DNA of 16,103 bases. It comes from an uncultured Clostridium sp. GTDB lineage: Bacteria; Bacillota; Clostridia; Lachnospirales; Lachnospiraceae. How positions within the stretch are numbered: the stretch's first letter is position 1; every line of letters begins with the position of its first letter. The notes below the pieces were generated by a model, which searched no databases, was not told where the DNA came from, and saw only the letters and a program-made list of their open reading frames with translations. Location: the NCBI GenBank assembly GCA_900547035.1, contig URFM01000070.1, positions 1-16,103 of the forward strand, in the 5' to 3' direction. Both the position numbers and the translations under genes were made by a program. Positions 6,954 to 15,627 of the stretch are shown here, piece by piece.

Positions 6954-7916
6954 ATGGACAGATACAGAGAACAGGCCCGGGAGATTCTGAATACGGTCAA
7001 TCAGGTCATTTACGGCAAGGAGGAGCTGACGGAGAAGATTTTGACGGCCATGCTGGCAGGGGGACATGTTTTGCTGGAGGATGTGCCGGGAGTGGGAAAG
7101 ACCACCCTGGCCCTGGCTTTTTCCGGAGCCATGGGGCTGTCCTGGAGACGGGTGCAGTTTACGCCGGATGTGATGCCCTCGGACCTGACGGGATTTTCCA
7201 TCTACCGAAAAGACCAGGAGGCCTTTGTGTATCAGCCAGGAGCGGTGTTCTGCAACCTGCTTTTGGCGGACGAGATTAACCGGACTTCCCCCAAAACCCA
7301 GTCGGCTCTTTTGGAGGTGATGGAGGAGGGGCAGGTTACGGTGGATGGGGTCAGCCGCCAGGTACCCCGGCCATTTCTGGTGATTGCCACCCAGAACCCT
7401 TACGGCGCCGCGGGGACCTATGCCCTTCCGTCAGCCCAGGCGGACCGGTTTATGGCCTGTCTGTCCATGGGCTATCCGGAATTTGAGGATGAGGTCCGCC
7501 TGGCCATGGGAAAGGAGGAGCCGCGCAGGCAGCAGATTCCCGCAGTCTGCAGCGGGGAGGATTTTCTGAATATGCAGGGAGAAAGCCAGGAAGTATTTAT
7601 CCATGAACGGATTTGCGATTATATCGTTTCCCTGGTGTCGGCCACCAGAAACCATGAAGCCCTGAGCCTTGGAGCCAGCCCCAGAGGAACCATTGCCCTG
7701 GCACGGATGGCGAAGGCGGCGGCCTGGATTCAGGGAGAAGAGTTTGTCACGCCCGAACAGGTCCAGGAGCTTTTTGTGGATGTGATGCGGCACCGGATTG
7801 TGCCAAAGAGCAGATATTCGGTGGGGGAGAGGGGAAAGGAAGAAATTTTAAGGGGGATTTTGGAAAAGGTCCCGGCGCCTTTGGAGCGCAGAGGACCGGG
7901 AAGACAGGGACGGTGA
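6954..7916 (+). CDS. MoxR-family AAA+ ATPase
   Basis: This is a 320-residue ATPase. Walker A is GVGKTT (residues 46-51, Lys49); Walker B is LLADEINR (Asp106, Glu107); the sensor-1 region is ATQNPYGAAGTY; and ALPSAQADRFM is typical of MoxR. The C-terminal lid includes ASPRGTIALARMAKAAAW. ATG 6954 is chosen because AAGGAG (6942-6947) lies six bases before it; a TTG at 6915 in the same frame would overlap the previous gene and lacks a site. MoxR proteins act as chaperone-like ATPases with DUF58 and transglutaminase partners. Here the order is DUF58, transglutaminase, MoxR, whereas MoxR often comes first. The gene is intact, and its stop lies four bases before the next start. Confidence 0.95.
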   Translation: MDRYREQAREILNTVNQVIYGKEELTEKILTAMLAGGHVLLEDVPGVGKTTLALAFSGAMGLSWRRVQFTPDVMPSDLTGFSIYRKDQEAFVYQPGAVFCNLLLADEINRTSPKTQSALLEVMEEGQVTVDGVSRQVPRPFLVIATQNPYGAAGTYALPSAQADRFMACLSMGYPEFEDEVRLAMGKEEPRRQQIPAVCSGEDFLNMQGESQEVFIHERICDYIVSLVSATRNHEALSLGASPRGTIALARMAKAAAWIQGEEFVTPEQVQELFVDVMRHRIVPKSRYSVGERGKEEILRGILEKVPAPLERRGPGRQGR

Positions 7917-7920
7917 AATC

Positions 7921-10594
7921 ATGAACTTTGGAGAGCAGAAGATTAAGGCCCATCTGAGGGAAATGGAATCCCTTGGCGGAAAATACAGAAGGAGGATGCT
8001 CCACCAGATTTGCCTGCTGGGCGTCCTGGTTTTGGTTTGGGCGGCTGCTGCGGGGATTGCCGCGGGAGCGGGGATGATAAAGGGAATCATTGACCTGGCT
8101 CCCCAGGTTTCCCTTGCGGACCTTGAACCCCAGGGCTTTGCCACGCAGATTTACGATTCACAGGGTAATCTGACGGAAACCCTGGTGATGAGCGGGGCCA
8201 ACCGGGAGGAGGCCTCCTATGAGGAATTTCCGGAGCATCTGGTCCAGGCCTTTGTGTCCATGGAGGACCGGAGATTCTGGGAACACAATGGAATCGACCT
8301 GCGCTCCATCATGCGGGCGGCGGCGGGAATCCTGACGGGGGATTATGCCGGAGGAGGAAGCACCATCACCCAGCAGCTGGTAAAGAACAATGTGCTGGCG
8401 GGAGGGAGCGAGACCTCATGGGGTGCCAGGCTGGAGCGGAAGCTTCAGGAACAGTATCTGGCGGTGAAGCTGGAACAGAGTTCCCAGATGAGCAAGGAGG
8501 AGACCAAGAAGTGGATTCTGACCAATTATCTCAATTCCATTAACCTGGGAAACAACACCTTGGGAGTCAAAACGGCGGCCAGGCGGTATTTTGACAAGGA
8601 GCTGGGGGAACTGAGCCTGGAGGAATGTTCCGTGCTGGCGGCCATTACCTCCAACCCTTCCCGCTATAATCCCATCTCCCACCCGGAGCAGAACCAGGCC
8701 AGACGGCAGATTGTCCTCCAGTATATGGAGGATTTGGGCTACATTTCCGGAGAGGAGCGGGAGGCCGCCCTGTCGGAGGAGGTCTATGAGGAAATCCGGA
8801 CAGTCAATCAGCGGGTGGGGGAAAATACGCCCTACAGCTATTTTACGGATGAATTAATCCGCCAGGTGCAGAGAGAGCTGGTGGAGCGGCTGGGCTATAC
8901 GGACAGCGAGGCCTACTCCCTGCTCTATTCCGGGGGACTTCGGATCTACAGCACCCAGGACCCGGAAATCCAAGGGATTGTGGATGAGGAAATCAGCGAC
9001 CCGGACAATTATCCGGAAACCTGGTATTCGGCGGAATACCGCCTGTCTGTCCGGCAGCCTGGAGCATTATTCTTCGGAGGATTTGGAGCGGTTCGCGGAA
9101 AACGGACTGTTCTCCTCCGAAGAGGAGATGGAAGCTGCTGCCTCGGCCTTCCGGGACCAGGTTCTTTCCGAAGGCGGAGAAGTGGAGGCGGAGAGTTTGG
9201 AGCCGATTCTGGAGCCGCAGGCCTCGGTGGTGCTGATGGACCAGGAGACGGGACAGGTGAAGGCCATCGGAGGGGGAAGAGGGGAGAAAACGGCCAGCCT
9301 GACCTTAAACCGGGCCACGGATGTACTGCGCCAGCCCGGTTCCGCCTTCAAGGTGCTGACGGCCTTTGCCCCCGCTTTGGAGAACGGCGGCCAGACCCTG
9401 GCAAGCGTCTATTATGACGCGCCCTATGAGGCAAACGGGCATTCCTTCCGTAACTGGTGGGGCAGCAGAGGATATCTGGGCTATTCCAATATACGGGACG
9501 GCATCATCTATTCCATGAATATCGTGGCGGTGCGGACCCTGATGGAGACGGTGACGCCTCAGATGGGGGCAGCATTTGCGGAGAGTCTGGGCATCACATC
9601 TTTAACCTCACAGGATATTACCGCCTCCCTGGCACTGGGAGGTCTGACCCAGGGAGTCTCCAATCTGGAGCTGACGGCGGCCTACGGGGCCATTGCCAAT
9701 GGGGGAACCTATGTCCGGCCGGTATTCTTTACCAGAATCCTGGACCGGAACGGGCGGGTGCTCCTGGAAAATGAGCCGGAGGAGAGGCGGGGGATGCAGG
9801 AGTCCACGGCCTTCCTTTTAACGGACGCCATGGAGGACTCCTTGGAGCCTCATCAAATCTTCGCCCGGGCTCAGATGGCTCCGATTCAGGCTACCAGCAC
9901 CAGGGCCAGGCTGGAGCGGATGGCGGCCGCGGGAAAGAGCGGCACCACCACGGACAACCGGGACGCCTGGTTTGTGGGCTTTATCCCTTACTACACGGCG
10001 GGAATCTGGACGGGCTTTGACGACAATAACAGGGGACTGTCCAATACCAATTATCACAAGACCATCTGGAAGAACATCATGGAGCGGATTCACGAGGAGC
10101 TTCCCACGGCCCAGTTCCAGCCGCCGGAGGATGTGGTGCAGGTGTCGGTCTGCCGAAAATCCGGAAAGCTGGCGGTGCCGGGGCTCTGCGACCACGACCC
10201 AAGGGGAAGCTGCGTCTATACGGAATATTTCGCCAGGGGCACGGAGCCCCAGGAAGTATGTGACGTCCACGTATCGGCGGAAATCTGTTCGGAGACAGGA
10301 CTTCTGGCCGGGGAGTATTGCCCGGACCGGGTCCAGGGCGTATTTATGGTGGTTCCCCAGGGGGAGACGGCGGTCACCGACGATTCCCTGTTTACCATGC
10401 CTTCTCCCTGTACGGTCCACGGACCGGGAACCGGTACGGAAGGAGAGAGTCCGGCGGCGGAAACCGGCTCCCCGGGACCGGCAGCGGGCTCATCCGGACT
10501 TCCCGCGGGTTCATCGGGACGTTCGGCGGGCCCGGGAGGAGTGCAGGAAAATGAAGGGAGAGAGGAGACGGTGAGCCCATGGCCGATGGAATAA
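7921..10594 (+). pseudogene. Class A penicillin-binding protein (GT51 + transpeptidase), frameshifted
   Basis: Frame 1 from ATG 7921 gives an N-terminal membrane helix (about 29-53) and a glycosyltransferase-51 domain with EDRRFWEHNGID (catalytic Glu115) and GGGSTITQQLVKN. Homology then moves to the frame one base on: in frame 1 YRLSV is followed by nonsense, while frame 2 reads GSLEHYSSEDLERF and continues to TAA 10592-10594. The crossover lies at about 9045-9062 and means two bases lost or one gained. Frame 2 holds the transpeptidase: SAFK (Ser at 9341), SMN (9512-9520) and KSGT (Lys at 9935), then a Cys-rich C-terminal extension (VCRKSGKL, GLCDHD, EVCDVH, GEYCPD) and a Gly/Ser/Pro tail. 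Joined, it would be about 890 residues, normal for a clostridial bifunctional PBP. As read, only the glycosyltransferase half would be made, ending at 9417 after an out-of-frame tail. Frame 1 begins four bases after the MoxR stop. Confidence 0.9.
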
Positions 10595-13371
10595 AGAAAA
10601 TCCTGTTCAGCCGGATGACCCTTCTGGCGGCGGTGCTGCTTGCCATGTTTGCCATTGTACTGCTGCGGTTTTATCACCTCCAGGTGGACCAGGGGGAGAG
10701 CTACCAGCAGCAGCTGGAGGACAATCTGACCAGGGAACAGACCACGCCGGGATTTCGGGGGACCATCTATGACCGGAACGGGGAGGTGCTGGCCTACAAC
10801 GAGCTGATTTACAAGGTGACCATAACCGATTCCGGGATATATGAGGAAAGCGGGGACCACAATCAGGGACTGAACCGGATTTTGGATCAGGTGATTGAAA
10901 TCCTGGAGGGAAACGGGGACTCCATCCAGGCTTCCCTCCCTATCCGGGAGGAGGCGGGGAACCTCGTCTATTCTGCGGAGGGGCAGGAGCTGCAGCGTTT
11001 TCTGGCCGATGTATATGGTCACGCCTCGGCCGAGGGCCTGGGAATGAACCAGAGGCTGGGATACGATGAGAGCCAGGCATCTGCGGAGCAGGTGCTGGAC
11101 TATCTGCGCTCTGATTCCCGATTTGGGATTGGGGAGGAATACAGTCAGGAGCGTGCCATGGAAATCGCGGCCCTCCGCCTGGAAATCGGCGCCAACAGCT
11201 ACCGCAGATATGTGGCCACGGATGTGGCGGAGGAAATCAGCCAGGAGTCCATGGCCGCCATCCTGGAGGCCCAGGCCCAGCTAACCGGGGTTGATGTGGT
11301 GCAGGAATCCCGGCGGCGGTATGTGGACAGCGAATATTTCGCCCATATCCTGGGGTATACGGGGACCATTTCCCAGGAGGAACTGGACGCATATGAAGAA
11401 CAGGGACTGGAATATGACCGGAACGCCCAGGTGGGAAAAGCCGGGATTGAGCAGGCCCTGGAACAGAGTCTGAGAGGAGACGACGGGAGAGAGACCTTTT
11501 ATGTGGACAGCCTGGGAAGGGTGACCTAGGTGCTGGAAACCAGGGAGGCGTCAGTGGGGCAGGACGTCTATCTGACCATTGACGCTCAGCTTCAGAAAAC
11601 CATCTATGACCTGCTGGAGCAGAAGCTGGCGGGCATTATCCTGGCCAATATGACGCCGGAGGGCGGCGAGGCCTCGGAGCTTGCTATTTCGGAATCCGAT
11701 GTGGTGATGGCGCTGCTGGAAAATCATGTGGCTGACGGACGGCTGTTTGGCAGCCAGGGGAGGGGGACGGCCCAGCGGCAGCTGTACGAAAGCCTTCAGG
11801 AGCGGATTCAGGGAAATGAGGGAATCCTGAGAAACAGCTTTTCGGTGCCTTACGGCCAGCTGAGCCAGGAGCTGCAGGATATCCAGGATTTGATGCGAGC
11901 CCTCCTGGAGGAGGAGGGATATCTGGAAGGCGCCCTTCCCCAGGAGACCAGCCAGTGGTGGGCGGAAGGGTCGGCCAGTCTGGAGGAGTTTTTACAAAGA
12001 GGGATAGAGGAGCAGTGGCTGTCCCCCATGGAGAGCCAGGAGCGGTATACATCAGGCGGACAGGCGGTGGAACAGCTGGAGCAGTGGATTTTAGAGCGCC
12101 TGCCGGAGGACGAGGATTATCAGTTCCTGCTCTGGCGCCAGATGCTGGCGGAAGGGCGAATCAGCGGAGAACAGGTCTGTATGGCCCTGCTGGAGCAGGG
12201 AAAGGTGGCGGATGAAAATGGTGCTTATGAGCAGCTGTCCTCCGGTTCCTTATCGGCCTACGCATTTTTGAGGGAGAAGATACGGAATCTGGAGCTGACG
12301 CCGGCCCAGCTGGCCCTGGACCCCAGCACCGCTTCCTGCGTGGTGGTGGAGCCGGATACGGGGCAGGTACTGACCTGCGTTACCTACCCGGGCTACGACA
12401 ACAACCGTCTGGCCAACCAGGTAGACGGGGACTACTACAATCAGCTGCTGGAGGACCGCTCCCTGCCCCTTTACAACAACGCTTTGCAGCAGGAAACGGC
12501 CCCTGGCTCCACCTTTAAGCCCATTACCGCGGCAGCGGCGTTGACGGAAGGGCTCATCGGACCGGATACGGTGATTGAAACCCATGGGATTTTTGAGGAG
12601 ATTACCCCCAGTCCCCGCTGCTGGATTTACCCCGGCGGAACCCACGGCGCCATCAATGTGGCGGAGGCCATCCGAGACTCCTGCAACTACTTTTTCTATA
12701 CCCTGGGCTACGACATGAGCCTGGAGGGGGAAACCTATGTGCCCGCGAAGGGAATCGAGACCCTGCGCCATTATGTGGAGCTCTTTGGCTTAAATGAGAG
12801 GACCGGCCTGGAAATCGGGGAGAGCGAGCCTCAGATGGCGGACGAATTCCCCGTAACCGCGGCTATCGGCCAGAGCAACCACAACTATACCACGGCTCAG
12901 CTGGCCCGGTATACGGCGGTTCTGGCAAACGGGGGAAATCTTTATGATTTGACGTTAGTGGACCATCTGGAAGACCCGGATACGGGGGAGAGCCAGAGGC
13001 GGGAGCCTCTTTTAAGGCGCAGCCTGGAGGAAATCTCCGACTCCACCTGGCAGGTCATTGACCAGGGCATGACCATGATGGCTGAGAGCAACGATGTGTT
13101 AAACCAGCTGGGGATTTCCGTAGCGGGAAAGACCGGTACGGCCCAGCAGAACCAGAATCGTCCCAACCACGCCCTTTTTGTGGGGTACGGACCGGCAGAG
13201 GAGCCCCAAATCGCGGTGGCGACCAGGATTGCCTGCGGTTATTCCTCCGCCAATGCCCTGGAGGTGACGGCGGACATTTTCCGGTATTATTTCGGATTGT
13301 CTCCCAGGGAGGAGCTGGTGACGGGGCAGGCGGATATTCCGGAAGTAAGAGGAAACGTGCGGGCGGATTAG
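10579..13371 (+). pseudogene. Class B penicillin-binding protein (PBP2-type transpeptidase), split by in-frame TAG
   Basis: One frame of 930 codons is interrupted only by TAG at 11527-11529. The first part (316 residues) has a membrane helix (about 11-30), the PBP-dimer pedestal with RGTIYDRNGEVLAYN, and GKAGIEQALEQSLRG. The second part has DVYLTID, a long Glu/Gln-rich helical insertion, and the transpeptidase: STFK (Ser at 12508), SCN (Ser at 12679) and KTGT (Lys at 13129). It ends at TAG 13369-13371. The interrupted stretch VDSLGRVT-TAG-VLETREASVG is continuous for the family, so a CAG to TAG change (Gln) fits. The second part could be made from GTG 11530, with GGAAGG nine bases upstream, but would lack its membrane anchor. 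The gene overlaps the class A PBP by 16 bases and is followed by the SEDS gene, its expected partner in cross-linking new strands. Confidence 0.9.
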
Positions 13372-13398
13372 ACAGTACACTAGCAGAAAGGCGGAACC

Positions 13399-14538
13399 AT
13401 GAGACTGACCATGAGACCGGAGGACTTAAAAGAACAGTTTGGATTTGAGTTTTCCTTGAAAAAATGGAATTTCAGGCTGACGGCGGAGGTGCTCCTTCTG
13501 TCAGGGCTTGGGGTTACGGTAATCGGCGCCATTGCGCCCCAGTATGAACTCCGCCAGGCCGGGGGAGTGGTCTTGGGGGCGGCGCTGATGTACGCCTTTG
13601 CTCTCTGGGATTACCGGAGGCTTGCGGGAATGGGATGGCTGCTGTACCTGGGCGGAATGGGGCTGCTTTTGGCGGTGAACCTGATGGGCGCCATCTCCGG
13701 GGGAGCCGCCAGGTGGCTGGATGTGGGCCCTTTGCGCTTTCAGCCCTCGGAGCTGGGAAAGCTTCTGTTTATCCTGTTTTTCGCTTGGCTTCCGGAGCAG
13801 AACCGGGAAAAGCTGGACCGGCCGGGATTCCTCCTTATGGTGCTGGCGCTGATGGCCGCTCCCGTGGCTTCTATTTTGGAGCAGCCGGATTTATCCACCT
13901 CCGTGGTGGTGTCCTGGATTTTTTTGTGGCTGCTGATTTTGGGAGGTATTAGCGGCCGGTGGATTCGCAGAGCGGTTTTGGCGGCGGTCCCCCTTATGGG
14001 GGTGCTGGGCTATCTGATTACAAGGCCGGGCCAGCGGATTTTGTCGGAATACCAGTACCGCAGAATCGCGGCCTGGCTGAATCCCGGGGAGTGGACCCAG
14101 GATTCTTACCAGCAGAGAAATTCCATCATCGCCATCGGTTCCGGAGGCCTCACCGGGAAGGGACTGGAGAATCAGGACCCGGTCTCCATCTTAAACAGCG
14201 GATTTCTGCCGGAGCCCCACACGGATTTCATCATGGCAGCCGTGGGGGAGAAGCTGGGATTCGCGGGCTGCTGCGCGGTGATTCTGCTGCTGGCCCTGAT
14301 TGTTTTTGAGTGCATGCTGACGGCGTACCGGACGAACGACAGGATGGGCCGCTTAATCTGCGCCGGGATGGGCGCCTGGATTGGAGGCCAGGCTTTTGTG
14401 AACCTCTGCGTGGTCTCGGGTCTTATGCCAAATACCGGATTGACGCTGCCCTTTGTCAGCTATGGATTGACCTCCATGGTGAGTTTGTATATGGGGGTTG
14501 GGGTGGTGATGGGGGTGGGGATGAGGCGGAACGGTTAA
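13399..14538 (+). CDS. SEDS-family peptidoglycan glycosyltransferase (RodA/FtsW type)
   Basis: This is a 379-residue polytopic membrane protein with about ten predicted helices. Family motifs are GGAARWLDVGPLRFQPSELGK (residues 101-121), LNPGEW, QQRNSIIAIGSGGLTGKG (238-255), FLPEPHTDFIMAAVGEKLGF (269-288) and NTGLTLPFVSYGLTSM (345-360). Asp276 in the HTDF motif is the position of the essential Asp in RodA. It polymerises lipid II into glycan strands, usually together with a class B PBP, here encoded 27 bases upstream. AAGG at 13388-13391 gives good spacing to ATG. It cannot be assigned firmly to RodA or FtsW from motifs alone; its place next to a PBP2-type gene favours RodA-like. Fully intact and the last gene of the operon. 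Confidence 0.93.
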   Translation: MRLTMRPEDLKEQFGFEFSLKKWNFRLTAEVLLLSGLGVTVIGAIAPQYELRQAGGVVLGAALMYAFALWDYRRLAGMGWLLYLGGMGLLLAVNLMGAISGGAARWLDVGPLRFQPSELGKLLFILFFAWLPEQNREKLDRPGFLLMVLALMAAPVASILEQPDLSTSVVVSWIFLWLLILGGISGRWIRRAVLAAVPLMGVLGYLITRPGQRILSEYQYRRIAAWLNPGEWTQDSYQQRNSIIAIGSGGLTGKGLENQDPVSILNSGFLPEPHTDFIMAAVGEKLGFAGCCAVILLLALIVFECMLTAYRTNDRMGRLICAGMGAWIGGQAFVNLCVVSGLMPNTGLTLPFVSYGLTSMVSLYMGVGVVMGVGMRRNG

Positions 14539-14591
14539 CAACGACTCCGGACGGTTATCAGGTAGACGAAAACGGAGTTTGGATTCCGTAA
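14537..14591 (+). pseudogene. Remnant of a wall-binding protein C-terminus
   Basis: Directly over and after the SEDS stop, another frame reads LTTTPDGYQVDENGVWIP and then TAA at 14589-14591. DGYxVDxNGVW is a characteristic C-terminal motif of choline-binding-type wall repeats in Lachnospiraceae-like genomes. There is no start codon or Shine-Dalgarno of its own, and the upstream part of this frame is only a shadow of the SEDS gene, so it is probably a leftover tail from a lost surface protein gene whose terminator follows. Identification rests on 18 codons. Confidence 0.5.
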
Positions 14592-14624
14592 ACAGCTGAA
14601 TATCATTATCTGAACCGTATTTTT

Positions 14625-14657
14625 GAGCCGCCCCGATGGTTGGGGCGGCTCTTATAC
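14625..14657 (+). terminator. GC-rich hairpin, likely terminator of the operon
   Basis: GAGCCGCCCC (14625-14634) pairs perfectly with GGGGCGGCTC (14642-14651) around a seven-base loop. Only a short T-rich stretch (TTATAC) follows, so the U-tract is weak. On the other strand the hairpin would be followed by A residues, so it does not look like a terminator for the convergent minus-strand gene. Confidence 0.6.
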
Positions 14658-14706
14658 AAGTTTCAAATGTTGCTTTTCATAGCCACGCAGGACGTTCGTC
14701 CTGTTT

Positions 14707-15420
14707 TCAGCCTTCTTTGGAGGCAAGGAGAAGTTTCAGGCGTTCAATCTTCTCCTTCTGCTGCTCAATCATATATTTTGTCGTATTGGCGTCCAGGATT
14801 TTCAACGCATCGGAAAACATAATCATCAACTCCTTTATCTGATGACGAAAGCCGAATACCTGGCGGTAAATCTCCTCAAATTCCGGGTAAGCCCGGATGA
14901 CCTCCAGAATCTGCTCCGGACGGTCCGAGGCAATCAGCATTAGCCAGGCATCTAATCTGTTATTTATATTGTGCCTGCTTTCCAGAAAGATATCAAGAGG
15001 AATCAGAAGATATTCCTGCACCATATCCAGCTGCAGCCCCGTGTCAAACTGCTGCCTGGCCCGGTGAAGATACTGGCCTGGAAACAGATACCCGATCTTC
15101 TGAATTTCAACGTTTATGCGAGCACCGGATTTTAAGCGGATCAGCAAATCCATTACCAGCAGGGAACCTTCCTCCGTCAGGCGGCTGGACTCGTTGGGAA
15201 GGGCGCTTAAAATTTCCACCTCTTCTCCGAGACACAGACTTAAGAAGTCCTCCAGTCTTGACGGGGACTGCTGAGGGTCATATACCGGGCATACATGTCC
15301 GGCGTTTCCCTGACTGCTCTCAAAGCCTCCGTCTGGTAAGCTCCGGACCAAAAATCTCTTCTTTTGACCGCATACGGCCGCACAAACACATACCTCCTCC
15401 TGATAAATTTTACTTTTCAT
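14707..15420 (-). CDS. Rpn-type PD-(D/E)XK nuclease/transposase-family protein, internally shortened
   Basis: Motifs in order: CAAVCGQKKRFLVRS, VYDPQQSPSRLEDFLS, then LLVMDLLIRLKSGARINVEIQKIGYLFPGQ (about 15165-15073), whose Asp and Glu-x-Gln fit the PD-(D/E)XK core of recombination-promoting nuclease/putative transposase proteins. After FPGQ the sequence goes straight to YLHRARQQFDTGLQLDMVQEYLLIPLDIF and a helical C-terminus (DAWLMLIA, YPEFEEIY, NTTKYMIEQQKEKIE). In relatives that I recall, some 60-70 residues lie between FPGQ and this part, so an in-frame internal loss near 15073 is likely (inference). ATG 15420 is preferred; a TTG at 15492 extends the frame by 24 residues. Neither has a good Shine-Dalgarno, but a weak -10-like TATCAT (minus strand, 15478-15473) would sit between them and favours the ATG. 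The gene converges on the operon and has no clear terminator. Confidence 0.7.
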   Translation of the reverse strand: MKSKIYQEEVCVCAAVCGQKKRFLVRSLPDGGFESSQGNAGHVCPVYDPQQSPSRLEDFLSLCLGEEVEILSALPNESSRLTEEGSLLVMDLLIRLKSGARINVEIQKIGYLFPGQYLHRARQQFDTGLQLDMVQEYLLIPLDIFLESRHNINNRLDAWLMLIASDRPEQILEVIRAYPEFEEIYRQVFGFRHQIKELMIMFSDALKILDANTTKYMIEQQKEKIERLKLLLASKEG

Positions 15421-15555
15421 GTAACGAACGGAACTACGGCGAAACGCCGGACTGAAAGATATACGGAATTGTATGATAGAAATTTCAGACAATCTCAGTG
15501 TAACATGAGGGGAGGGGGGATGTCAGCGCGGCTGTCATAAAATCAGGGGTCTGTC

Positions 15556-15584
15556 TTGAAAAATATGGGCGGATTGCATATAAT
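15556..15584 (+). promoter_or_regulatory. Sigma-A-type promoter
   Basis: TTGAAA at 15556-15561 and a consensus TATAAT at 15579-15584 are separated by exactly 17 bases. The expected start of transcription near 15591 leaves a leader of about 36 bases before the TTG start at 15628. Confidence 0.8.
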
Positions 15585-15610
15585 GGTTGATAATAAAAAA
15601 CGGACAAAAG

Positions 15611-15618
15611 AGAGGAGG
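15611..15618 (+). promoter_or_regulatory. Strong Shine-Dalgarno that fixes a TTG start
   Basis: AGAGGAGG lies nine bases before TTG 15628. The in-frame ATG at 15583 overlaps the promoter's -10 box and would be upstream of the transcript start, so the TTG is the better start. Confidence 0.75.
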
Positions 15619-15627
15619 CCCCGGCAC

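Noticed and set aside
6170..9060. Programmed +1 frameshifting in the transglutaminase and class A PBP genes
   Set aside because: Both shifts have the same direction, but the sites share no slippery sequence, and the first also lacks expected coding sequence, which points to deletion.
5244..11529. TAG read as an amino acid (Gln recoding or pyrrolysine)
   Set aside because: TAG ends the transglutaminase-like gene at 6928 and the class B PBP at 13369 in the expected places, and no suppressor tRNA is in the window.
14310..14536. 93-codon open frame spanning the end of the SEDS gene
   Set aside because: Up to the SEDS stop it is a shadow of the SEDS frame; only its last 18 codons resemble a real protein end, and these are listed as a remnant.
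14688..14707. Hairpin CAGGACG-TT-CGTCCTG followed by TTTT as a second terminator
   Set aside because: The stem is short, the T-run is only four bases, and it abuts the end of the convergent gene; the 14625 hairpin is a better candidate.
15583..15627. ATG 15583 as start of the last gene
   Set aside because: It overlaps the -10 box of a consensus-like promoter and would not be on that transcript; TTG 15628 has a strong ribosome site.
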